Positions 8,540-16,091 of a stretch of 48,317 nt of DNA are shown here, one piece after another. The stretch is from assembly GCA_025350325.1 (NCBI GenBank), contig JANXYB010000106.1:1-48317 (forward strand), given 5' to 3'. This DNA comes from Acidobacteriaceae bacterium (lineage in GTDB: Bacteria; Acidobacteriota; Terriglobia; Terriglobales; Acidobacteriaceae). The notes beneath the pieces are model-generated. The model had not been told where the DNA came from. It did not search any database and saw nothing but the letters and a program-made list of their open reading frames with translations. The first letter of the stretch is position 1. Every line of letters starts with the position of its first letter. Made by a program: the position numbers and the translations under genes.

Positions 8540-10039
8540 CTAGTGTGCGCCGGTTGGGGCGGCGGGTGGTCGTTCGCTTGTCACCATTTTTCTCGATGCA
8601 TCGAATGCGGCTGGCTGGTTCTCGGGACGCAGCGTGGTCAGGAACCGAACCAGGGCCGTGGTCTCCGATGGGTTGAGAGCATTGCCATAGGCTGGCATGT
8701 TGCCTCCACCTTGCAGCACCTGCCGAATGATCTGATCTTCCGTCATACGGTTGGCGACGCCATCCAGTGCGGGCCCGCGCAGTCCACCTTTACCGCCGAC
8801 AGAATGGCAGTTGCGGCACTGCTTATCCTGAAGTAAGAGCGCCCCCTGCCTCTCCAAGGGCGTGCGATCCTGCAAATATACGGTTGGAATGGGATCCGCT
8901 GTCCATGCATCCATGATTGGGCTCCACGGGGTGTAGGTGCCCAGATGGGTCAAAATGCCAAGCGTAACCGCGATGACCGCGACCATCAACACCGCGACCG
9001 GCCGGCGTGACCAGTGCTTCTCACCCTGACTTGACACCAGCGGCAACAGCAGCATGGCTCCGACAATCAAGACCGGCGCGATGAACAGCACCGGAGTTTC
9101 AAGACTTGGAGGGAGATAGGCTAGAACGGCAAATATCCAGAGGAACGCGAAGTCCGGTTTAGGAGCTGTCTGGATGATCGTTGGATCCGGTTGGCCGGTG
9201 GGACCGAAGGGGCCGAAGTAAAAAGCGCAAGCCATCACCGCCAATAGGATCGCGGCCGCGAAGATGGCATCTTTCCAGGCAGCATCTGGCACGAAGGCGA
9301 TGCCTGTTTCCTTTGTCAGTTTCTGGTAATCGCGGGCGTAAGTGGCTTTGCTCACGATGCGTCCCGGCATGGGCCATTCATTGATACCAAGGCGCAGAAC
9401 CATCCACAAGTGCAGGCCGACCAAGGCCACCAGGAGGCCTGGAATAATGAATACATGCAGCGCGAAGAAGCGCGTCAATGTGGGTCCGGCGATGATAGGT
9501 CCGCCGAGCATGAGGTTGACCAGAGAGCCGCCGATCCAGGGGACACGGCTTAAGATCGACGCTCCGATGCCGAGGCCCCAATAGGCGTCCTGGTCGAAGC
9601 GCAAAACCTGCCCGGTAAACGCCATTCCCAGCGTCAGCAGAAGTAGAAAGACACCGACGATCCAGGTAAGTTCGCGAGGAAACTTGTACGCGCCGAAGAG
9701 AAAGACCTGTGCCAGATGGATCAGCACAATGGCGATCATGAAGTCCGATCCCCACCCATGCATGGCGCGCAGAAACCAGCCCAGTCTGATGGTATGGTCG
9801 AGAAACTCAAGGCTGGACCAGGCCTGCCCCGCCGATGGCGAATAAACAAGCCCTAGCAGAACTCCCGTCACTATCTGCAAAACCAGCAAGACTGTGGCCG
9901 CGCTGCCGAAGACGTACCACCAACTGGCAGTGCTCGCGGGCACGTCATGTTCCGCCGCATCGATGATGGGCTTTCCGAGGCCAAGACGGTCTTCAAACCA
10001 CTGATACACGCGAAGCCCTGCTTGCTTCATCCCTGGCAT
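8540..10039 (-). CDS. Cytochrome b (b6-type) fused to a C-terminal cytochrome c
   Basis: About 499 residues: full cytochrome b N- and C-terminal parts plus a monohaem c domain (CRNCH at about residue 415, later NMPAYG with the Met ligand). Haem b ligands are visible as H in RAMHGWGSD and VLIHLAQ (13 residues between) and H in FALHVF and VGLHLW (14 between); the 14 spacing is that of b6-type proteins. The quinol-oxidation motif PEWY/PDWY appears as PDFA (KPDFAFLW), which is unusual. It is the membrane core of a menaquinol:cytochrome c reductase with the Rieske protein encoded just upstream. The ATG at 10039 has GAGGTG six bases before it; GTG 10048 and ATG 10030 (ATGA overlap with the Rieske stop) are alternatives. 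Confidence 0.9.
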   Translation of the reverse strand: MPGMKQAGLRVYQWFEDRLGLGKPIIDAAEHDVPASTASWWYVFGSAATVLLVLQIVTGVLLGLVYSPSAGQAWSSLEFLDHTIRLGWFLRAMHGWGSDFMIAIVLIHLAQVFLFGAYKFPRELTWIVGVFLLLLTLGMAFTGQVLRFDQDAYWGLGIGASILSRVPWIGGSLVNLMLGGPIIAGPTLTRFFALHVFIIPGLLVALVGLHLWMVLRLGINEWPMPGRIVSKATYARDYQKLTKETGIAFVPDAAWKDAIFAAAILLAVMACAFYFGPFGPTGQPDPTIIQTAPKPDFAFLWIFAVLAYLPPSLETPVLFIAPVLIVGAMLLLPLVSSQGEKHWSRRPVAVLMVAVIAVTLGILTHLGTYTPWSPIMDAWTADPIPTVYLQDRTPLERQGALLLQDKQCRNCHSVGGKGGLRGPALDGVANRMTEDQIIRQVLQGGGNMPAYGNALNPSETTALVRFLTTLRPENQPAAFDASRKMVTSERPPAAPTGAH

Positions 10040-10731
10040 GACCCGCACCTCGGTTTCAAGTTCTGCGCTTCAGGCTTCGAGACTCCGGCCGCACCATTCT
10101 TCGCTCCAACACCTGCAATCTCGATCAGGGCTTGCGGCGTCGAGACTCGTGCCGCAAGTGTGGGCATCTTCCCAGCGCTGATTTCAAGCGCGTCTCCCAC
10201 AATCCTGTGTTCGTATTCAAAGAGTCCACGCTCCGGCGGGCCAGACGCACGAGCACCGTCTTCGTAGTACGCTCCTCCGTGACAGGGGCACAGAAATAGC
10301 TTGGATTCAGAGAACCAGCGCACTGGGCAACCAAGGTGTGCGCAGTTGATGGCAAACACCTGAAATGTTGCGCCCGAAGTGTGGCGAACCCAGCAGGGAA
10401 CGTCGCCTGTTTGCCCGTCCCAGGCCGTAGTCACGGGGTTGCGGAATGTAGCCAGTCGCGTTTCGCCTTCAGGAAAACCGCTCACGCGTCCAAGGCCAAC
10501 CCACGACTCATCGGAGGATTTCTTTCTGAGGGCTGGTCCCAGCAGGTAGCCGAAGATGGGAACCGCCAGCACGGCGCCGACAGCGCCATTGGCAAGCAGC
10601 GACAGCTTGAACAAGAACGCGCGCCGCGAGTGCGGTGTGTGTTTTGCACGGCTCGCCTCAGTCTTCATCGGCTGTTCGCTGCTTTGATCATCCTGCGAAA
10701 TGGGCTGCGGATTGGATTCGTTCGGATTCAT
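10027..10731 (-). CDS. Rieske iron-sulfur protein of the bc complex
   Basis: 234 residues from ATG 10731, which has CAGGAG eight bases upstream; a longer frame from 10836 would run into the cytochrome c gene and is rejected. After a hydrophilic stretch of about 45 residues comes SRRAFLFKLSLLANGAVGAV, a Tat-type twin-arginine anchor that stays as the membrane helix. The 2Fe-2S cluster boxes are CAHLGCP and CPCHGG, with both cysteines and both histidines intact. It carries electrons from quinol at the cytochrome b Qo site to cytochrome c. The gene sits between the dihaem cytochrome c and the cytochrome b-c genes. Confidence 0.93.
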   Translation of the reverse strand: MNPNESNPQPISQDDQSSEQPMKTEASRAKHTPHSRRAFLFKLSLLANGAVGAVLAVPIFGYLLGPALRKKSSDESWVGLGRVSGFPEGETRLATFRNPVTTAWDGQTGDVPCWVRHTSGATFQVFAINCAHLGCPVRWFSESKLFLCPCHGGAYYEDGARASGPPERGLFEYEHRIVGDALEISAGKMPTLAARVSTPQALIEIAGVGAKNGAAGVSKPEAQNLKPRCGSCQG

Positions 10732-10739
10732 TCGTTCAA

Positions 10740-10746
10740 CTCCTGC
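10740..10746 (-). promoter_or_regulatory. Ribosome binding site fixing the Rieske start
   Basis: On the minus strand GGCAGGAG ends about 8 bases before ATG 10731. It moves the start 105 bases inside the longest open frame and leaves a 37-bp gap to the upstream gene. Confidence 0.7.
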
Positions 10747-10768
10747 CAGGTCGTCGATGGAACGCGGA

Positions 10769-11518
10769 TCAGGGATGCACTGCGTAAGGTTGTCCAGGAT
10801 CTGCTGTGCGCTTGGCGGCCAGCCAGGCGACCACATCCGTGATTTGCTGGTCGGTCATGGGAAGTGCTGCGTCGGCGCGCCAGTCTGGCATCACCCCTCC
10901 CGGAACGCCGGCAATGATGAAACTGCGCAGGGCCTGATCGCTGACCAGGGCCAGATACGACTCATCGACAATGGAGCCCACCTTCGTTCTCTTGCCGTTG
11001 ATCGTGGCTGTCATCCCTTCGCCGTGAGCACCGTGACATGAGGCACAGAACACTCGGAAAGCTTGCTCACCACGCTCTGCGTCGCCAGGCACTGATGCCC
11101 GATAGGTAGGCGTACCCGGCGTTGAAAGAAGCGCAGGCTTGCTCCATTGCAGCATCATTCCATGCGCCAGGATACTGATCTGCTGGTCGGTTAGAGTGCC
11201 GCCTGCACTCCTGGCGAAGGCAGGCATCAATTTCCCCCCAACACCTTTCGAGGTGATTTCGCGAAGGTCACCTTCGCCAATGACCGCGAGATAGACTGGA
11301 TTGGCGAGCGCAATTGCAGCTCCATTTTTGCCGTTGTCTCCATGACAGGCCGAACAGTTTGTCTGGTACAACACGGCGAACTCCAGGACCTGTTCCGGCC
11401 GCGCCACCTGAGGCCCTGGGCCCGGACGACCAGGGATGGGCCCGCATCCAAAGACAGAAAGTCCTGCTGCCGTAACAAGCACGTTGATCAAGGCGAGTCG
11501 AGTTGGCCTCAGGTTCAT
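10769..11518 (-). CDS. Dihaem cytochrome c lipoprotein
   Basis: 249 residues with a lipoprotein signal (about residues 10-25, ending VFGC) and two class I cytochrome c domains: haem motifs CSACH near residue 57 and CASCH near residue 158, with methionine ligands in KLMPAFA and GVMPDW regions. It should be anchored on the outer face of the membrane and pass electrons from the Rieske/cytochrome b unit to the caa3 oxidase. Its ATG overlaps the stop of the preceding membrane-protein gene by 4 bp (11515-11518). Dihaem c subunits of this kind replace cytochrome c1 in several phyla. Confidence 0.9.
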   Translation of the reverse strand: MNLRPTRLALINVLVTAAGLSVFGCGPIPGRPGPGPQVARPEQVLEFAVLYQTNCSACHGDNGKNGAAIALANPVYLAVIGEGDLREITSKGVGGKLMPAFARSAGGTLTDQQISILAHGMMLQWSKPALLSTPGTPTYRASVPGDAERGEQAFRVFCASCHGAHGEGMTATINGKRTKVGSIVDESYLALVSDQALRSFIIAGVPGGVMPDWRADAALPMTDQQITDVVAWLAAKRTADPGQPYAVHP

Positions 11519-12381
11519 GGATGGTCAGGCCCTTCGTCCTTGGCGCTGGTATGCAGTCCAGCTCGAACTGCAAATGGAAGAGCCTGGAACTGTGCAGTCC
11601 GCACCTTGACCTGCCGATTGACTACGAATCCCGCCACCAGTCCAAAGGCGATCTGGGAGATTACAAACCACAGCCAATTGATGCGCCTGTCCAGGATGGG
11701 GCTGATGACGCCGAGGGCCGAGTAGAGCAGGCCGGTCCACAGAAAGGGCGCTATAAATCCCGCGGAGACGATGGGCTTTCGCGGAAACATGGGCAGCATG
11801 GCTCCGTAAAGCAAACCGATCAGCAGCGAGGCCGTTGTGTGAATCCCAGTCGCCGCAAGCAAGCCGAGCGGATGAAACTGCGCAAGAAAGGCATCACTCT
11901 CCCCGGCCCAACTGACAAAACCACCCGCTGCAAGCAGGTTCACGGCATACCAGGTGCTGTGATACCGAATGAGTCCGTACAGGGCAGCGGGCACAATCAT
12001 TGCAGTCCCTCCGGCAAGGCCTCCCTTGATTCCCGCCGTAATGCTGAAGGTTTCAATCGGCAGCAGTTTGCGGTGATTGGGCCCGGCTGGCCTTTGGGCG
12101 CCCGTGGTGTGCGTGCCGACCACCGGAATAATCTCTGCGCTCACGGGAACATAGACATGATGCTCTCGCGGCAGCACCTCAAGAAACCAGCCCACAATTC
12201 CTGGAATCACAAGCAACGCCCCTAAGAGGCTCATGATCCAATGCGTAACCATGCCTGTGAAGATCAGCGCTAGCCCGAAGGCAAACACGATCGGCCAGAT
12301 GGTAGGGGCGGGAAGCTGTACCGCTCCCGCATGTGCTCGAGTGGTATGGCCATCACGGTTTTGATTGTCAGACTGCATCAT
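11515..12381 (-). CDS. Conserved multi-pass membrane protein of the oxidase operon
   Basis: 288 residues, not firmly assigned. The first 80 residues hold a hairpin of two helices (PTIWPIVFAFGLALIFTGMV and LLGALLVIPGIVGWFLEVLP) that ends in LPREHHVYVPV, reminiscent of small subunit IV-like proteins of heme-copper oxidases. A second half from about residue 110 has four or five further helices with many glycines (GIKGGLAGGTAMIVPAALYG) and a polar C-terminus. It lies between subunit III and the dihaem cytochrome c and overlaps the latter by 4 bp, so it probably belongs to the oxidase or to the oxidase-bc contact. The function is inferred from location only. Confidence 0.6.
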   Translation of the reverse strand: MMQSDNQNRDGHTTRAHAGAVQLPAPTIWPIVFAFGLALIFTGMVTHWIMSLLGALLVIPGIVGWFLEVLPREHHVYVPVSAEIIPVVGTHTTGAQRPAGPNHRKLLPIETFSITAGIKGGLAGGTAMIVPAALYGLIRYHSTWYAVNLLAAGGFVSWAGESDAFLAQFHPLGLLAATGIHTTASLLIGLLYGAMLPMFPRKPIVSAGFIAPFLWTGLLYSALGVISPILDRRINWLWFVISQIAFGLVAGFVVNRQVKVRTAQFQALPFAVRAGLHTSAKDEGPDHP

Positions 12382-12417
12382 GGCGTTGATTCCCGTCCGG
12401 GCTTGCCCATCGAACTG

Positions 12418-13023
12418 CTATCGCCCAAGTACATACACAACCAGAAACACGACGACCCATACCGCATCGACAAAGTGCCAGTAAAGCGACAGCACTTCAA
12501 GCCGTTCTGCGTGCATTTCCCCAAGCCGTCCGCTCACACTGAACAGGAAGGTAACGGTTAAGAAAATAAGCCCAACCACGACGTGCGATGCGTGCAGACC
12601 AACCAGGGAGTAATAAGTCGTTCCGAACAAATTGGTGCGAATCGTAAACCCTTCTTCATAGATGAGGTGATGCCACTCAGCAGCCGTTGTCCATAAGAAG
12701 GCCGCGCCAAGGAGCACCGTGACAGCCAGTGCAACGGTACAGCGCTGGACCTTACCTTTCCGAAGCGCACTTACCGCCTCGTGAACCGTTAAGCTGCTCG
12801 ATAAAAGGCAGATCGTACCGACAATTGGCAGTTCCAATATCTGTGCAGGCAGTGGCCCGGTCAGACTCTTGCCCAGGTAGTAGATGTAGGCAACGACAAA
12901 AATGAGGAAGATGGCCGCTTCGGCCGCAATCAGGCACCACATGCCCACGATGCCACGATTGGGCAGCACCCACGGGGCTTCAGAATTGACGCTGACGGGA
13001 ACGGTCACCGGAGTCTGCATCAT
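12418..13023 (-). CDS. ctaE: Cytochrome c oxidase subunit III
   Basis: 201 residues, the short five-helix form of COX3. Typical blocks are GMWCLIAAEAAIFLIFVVAY (helix with the conserved Glu), WTTAAEWHHLIYEEGFTI, FGTTYYSLVGLHASHVVVGL with the GxHxxHV signature, and SLYWHFVDAVWVVVFLVVYV at the C-terminus (the WHFVD.VW box). Its ATG overlaps the subunit I stop by 4 bp, showing coupled translation. It supports the stability of subunit I and oxygen delivery to the active site. Confidence 0.95.
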   Translation of the reverse strand: MMQTPVTVPVSVNSEAPWVLPNRGIVGMWCLIAAEAAIFLIFVVAYIYYLGKSLTGPLPAQILELPIVGTICLLSSSLTVHEAVSALRKGKVQRCTVALAVTVLLGAAFLWTTAAEWHHLIYEEGFTIRTNLFGTTYYSLVGLHASHVVVGLIFLTVTFLFSVSGRLGEMHAERLEVLSLYWHFVDAVWVVVFLVVYVLGR

Positions 13024-14705
13024 TCATAACTCGAATCTGGATCCTCTGGATGCTTTAGATCCCACAGAGGCCTGCGGCTGCCTACATTTGGCTCAACAGC
13101 AAAATTGTACGAAGGTGGCGGCGAAGCTGTTGACCATTCCAGCGTCCAGGCATCCCATGGATCCGGTCCGGCAATCTTCCCGCGAAAATAGGAGTGAACG
13201 AGATTGTAGACAAAGATCAATGTGCCGATGGCCTGGACCATTGCACCAATCCCGACGATCAGATTCCAGTACTCCCACCCGCGCCCTGCTTCATATGTAT
13301 AAATGCGCCTTGGCATTCCAAGAAGCCCTGGAATATGCATGAAGTCGAAGGTGAGATGGAAACCGATAATGAAAAGCCAGAAGTGCCACTTGCCCAACGT
13401 CTCGCTCATCATGCGCCCCGTGATCTTGGGGTACCAGTAATAGAAAGCCGCGAACAAGGCGAAAAGGATTCCGCCGACCAGAACGTAGTGGAAGTGGGCC
13501 ACAACGAAATAGGACGCGCTCAACTGCCAGTCGAATGGTGCTGCGGACAGCATGATGCCGGTAAGTCCGGCCATCAGAAACTGGAAGAGAAAGCCAATCG
13601 CAAACATCATCGGAGTTCTAAATCTGACCCTTCCACCCCAGATGGTGGCCAGCCAATTGAACATTTTGATGCCTGTAGGCACCGACACAACCATGGTGGC
13701 GAATACAAAGAAAGTGTTCCCCGCCGGGCCCATGCCGACGGTAAACATGTGATGGGCCCACACGCTGAGACTTATGAAGCCAATGCCCACAGACGCGGCG
13801 ACCATGGCGGAATAACCGAAGATCGCTTTCCGCGAGAAGACAGGTACGATCTCATTGATGAATGCGAAGGCAGGAAGGACAAGGATATAGACCTCCGGGT
13901 GACCGAAGATCCAGAAGAAGTGCATCCACAGGACTGCGGAACCGCCGGCCTGCGTGTCGAAGAAATGAGAACCGAGATAGCGGTCCAGAGTCAGCATGAT
14001 TTGCGCGGCCGTGAGCGGGCTGACGGCAACGAAGACCATGCAACTGGTAACCAGCAGGAGCCATACAAGCAGTGGCATGCGCGTCATTGTCATGCCCTTG
14101 CAGCGCATGCAGATTACGGTAGCGACAATGTTGATAGCGGTTCCGGTGGTGCCGATGCCGCTCATTAGAATCGAAAGCGTCCAGTAGTCCGTGCTGTGCC
14201 CCGGCGAGAACACCTTTGCGGTCAGAGGCGCATAAGCGAACCATCCGACGTCAGGAGCGGAACCTGCTCCATAGAGGCCACTACCGGCGAAGTAGCTCAG
14301 ATAGAGCAGGATTCCCCCGAATGCCGATATCCAGAAACTGAAGGCGTTCAACCTGGGGAAGGCCATGTCGCGGGCGCCAATCATGAGCGGGATCAGATAG
14401 TTCCCGAATCCAAACAGGATGGGGATTCCGACGAAGAACACCATGGTCGAGCCATGCATGGTGAACAGCCGGTTGAAGACCTGTGGAGTGACGAAGTGAT
14501 TGTTCGGAACCGCCAGCTGAATCCGCATCAGCAGCGCCTGCGCTCCGGCGAGGACCAGAAAGATGAGCGCATAAACGATGTACATGATGCCGATCTTCTT
14601 GTGGTCTACGGTAGTGAGCCACTCGTATACGACGCCGGGCCCGGAGGAGTGGCTCGCGGGTGCGGTCTGGTCTATCGCTTCCAAGACTGGGGCTTCCTTG
14701 GCCAT
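13020..14705 (-). CDS. ctaD: Cytochrome c oxidase subunit I
   Basis: 561 residues of an A-type haem-copper oxidase. Low-spin haem ligand in FTMHGSTMVFF; CuB and cross-link motif in FGHPEVYILVLP (His, Glu of the D channel, Tyr); CuB histidines in VWAHHMFTVG; and HFHYVLVGG with the ligands for haem a3 and haem a. The D-channel entry RDMAFPRLN keeps Asp and the first Asn. It reduces oxygen to water and pumps protons. Length and motifs are complete. It is followed with 4-bp overlap by subunit III and preceded by subunit II. Confidence 0.97.
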   Translation of the reverse strand: MAKEAPVLEAIDQTAPASHSSGPGVVYEWLTTVDHKKIGIMYIVYALIFLVLAGAQALLMRIQLAVPNNHFVTPQVFNRLFTMHGSTMVFFVGIPILFGFGNYLIPLMIGARDMAFPRLNAFSFWISAFGGILLYLSYFAGSGLYGAGSAPDVGWFAYAPLTAKVFSPGHSTDYWTLSILMSGIGTTGTAINIVATVICMRCKGMTMTRMPLLVWLLLVTSCMVFVAVSPLTAAQIMLTLDRYLGSHFFDTQAGGSAVLWMHFFWIFGHPEVYILVLPAFAFINEIVPVFSRKAIFGYSAMVAASVGIGFISLSVWAHHMFTVGMGPAGNTFFVFATMVVSVPTGIKMFNWLATIWGGRVRFRTPMMFAIGFLFQFLMAGLTGIMLSAAPFDWQLSASYFVVAHFHYVLVGGILFALFAAFYYWYPKITGRMMSETLGKWHFWLFIIGFHLTFDFMHIPGLLGMPRRIYTYEAGRGWEYWNLIVGIGAMVQAIGTLIFVYNLVHSYFRGKIAGPDPWDAWTLEWSTASPPPSYNFAVEPNVGSRRPLWDLKHPEDPDSSYE

Positions 14706-14729
14706 GCTGCTCTGCTTTCCAATCGATGG

Positions 14730-15815
14730 TTAGTGGAGCGTCGTAAGATATGCCACAACCGCATCCAGGTCGTGATTGTTCAAATGCATGGCCGGCATCA
14801 GCGATCCGGGCTTAAACTCATCCGGATTGGCGATCCAGGCCCTCAGTTGTTTCGGCGTGTTTGGAATGGCTCCCGAGGCGATCGTATCCCGGCTGGCGAG
14901 ATGCGTGAGGTCCGGCCCGAAGCGCCCGGTCGCGACCGTGCCCGTCACCGTATGGCAGTTGATACACGCATTGTGAAGAAAAACCTTCCGACCCTCATCC
15001 GCCTGCGGTTGGTCAGATAGATCTGCACGTGAAGGCTGCTGTTGGTGCTTGACCCATGCGGCAAAGTCCTGCGGGGTTTGTGCGTAAACGCGCAAAAGCA
15101 TCTTTGCGTGTTGGGTACCGCAGTACTGGGCGCATTGACCAAGGTACAAGCCCGCCTCGGACGGATCAAGCCACATAGTGTTGACCCTGTTCGGAATCAA
15201 GTCCGTCTTACCCGCGAGCCGGGGAATCCAGAAACTGTGCGTAACATCCGCCGACGACATTTCAAGATATGTTGGTGTGGGGCTGTGGGGATCGCTGATG
15301 GGGATGTGCAGTTCGTTTGCAGTGACGACGCCCTGCTTCGGATATCGGTACTCCCACCAAAATTGGTGGCCGATCACAGTGACGTCCAAGGCGTTATCGG
15401 GCTTGGGTTTGGCTTCAGTCTCCCAAATGACGCGCGTGGTGGATAAGAACAACATAACCACGATCAGGATGGGAACCACCGTCCACGAAAGTTCGATTTG
15501 ATTGCTGCCGTAGACCTGCGCAGGATCCCGGCCCGAGTCCGTAGAACGTTCTCGGAATCGGATCAGGGCGTAGAGCAACAGCCCGGCGACAACAAGAAAA
15601 ATGATGAGCGTCACCGACAGCACAAGCATCGAGAGGCTAAAGATCGAGTGCGCGGGCGTGGCGGCAGGATCAAAGATACTCGTCGGGGAACCCGCGGAAG
15701 CCTGTCGGGCATTCACCAGCAAAACAACGAGAGATGCCAAGCTGCTGAGCCAAGCTGAAGCCCGCTTTTCAGAGCCCGTAATCCTCGCAAATCGATTTGT
15801 GACATCGAAAGGCAC
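14730..15815 (-). CDS. ctaC: Cytochrome c oxidase subunit II with fused cytochrome c (caa3 type)
   Basis: 361 residues. A signal sequence (to about ARQASA), two membrane helices (SIFSLSMLVLSVTLIIFLVV and LSWTVVPILIVVMLFLS), then the cupredoxin domain with the CuA site: H in SADVTHSFWIP and the box GQCAQYCGTQHAKM. From about residue 275 a monohaem cytochrome c follows (CINCH, methionine in LMPAMHL). It accepts electrons from cytochrome c or directly from the dihaem protein and passes them to subunit I. It starts at GTG 15815 without a strong ribosome site and is the first gene of the respiratory operon; two inverted repeats lie upstream. Confidence 0.95.
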   Translation of the reverse strand: MPFDVTNRFARITGSEKRASAWLSSLASLVVLLVNARQASAGSPTSIFDPAATPAHSIFSLSMLVLSVTLIIFLVVAGLLLYALIRFRERSTDSGRDPAQVYGSNQIELSWTVVPILIVVMLFLSTTRVIWETEAKPKPDNALDVTVIGHQFWWEYRYPKQGVVTANELHIPISDPHSPTPTYLEMSSADVTHSFWIPRLAGKTDLIPNRVNTMWLDPSEAGLYLGQCAQYCGTQHAKMLLRVYAQTPQDFAAWVKHQQQPSRADLSDQPQADEGRKVFLHNACINCHTVTGTVATGRFGPDLTHLASRDTIASGAIPNTPKQLRAWIANPDEFKPGSLMPAMHLNNHDLDAVVAYLTTLH

Positions 15816-15882
15816 TTATGTCAGGCCCCATCAATCAAAGTTGTTTAACGAGCACAGAATGGAAACGCAGTCAAAACTTAGG

Positions 15883-15916
15883 ACGCCAGCCCACATTACA
15901 GCACCACAGCTGGCGT
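15883..15916. promoter_or_regulatory. Inverted repeat upstream of ctaC
   Basis: ACGCCAGC (15883-15890) and GCTGGCGT (15909-15916), an 8-bp stem with an 18-base loop, between the ClC gene and ctaC. It may end the ClC transcript or be part of ctaC control. Confidence 0.4.
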
Positions 15917-15936
15917 TGTCGCCGGAGTCCAGAAAA

Positions 15937-15972
15937 GGACGTTTCGACACTTCACACCTCCAAGAAACGTCC
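15937..15972. promoter_or_regulatory. Second inverted repeat upstream of ctaC
   Basis: GGACGTTTC (15937-15945) and GAAACGTCC (15964-15972), a perfect 9-bp inverted repeat with an 18-base spacer. It could bind a dimeric regulator or form an RNA hairpin. It lies about 120-160 bp before the ctaC start. Confidence 0.45.
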
Positions 15973-16091
15973 CGCAGCTTCGCTATGAATCGCGAACTCT
16001 CATCCAACAACGCATTCCTTTCGATCCCGTCGATGCAAACTGCCTGTGGCTACACAATTAAATTGAAGCTGCCCCATCATCTCTTGCGTCC

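Noticed and set aside
13194..14168. Long plus-strand frame (324 codons) inside the subunit I gene
   Set aside because: It is the complement of ctaD, which has full motifs; the translated product is rich in His/Asp/Glu without any domain.
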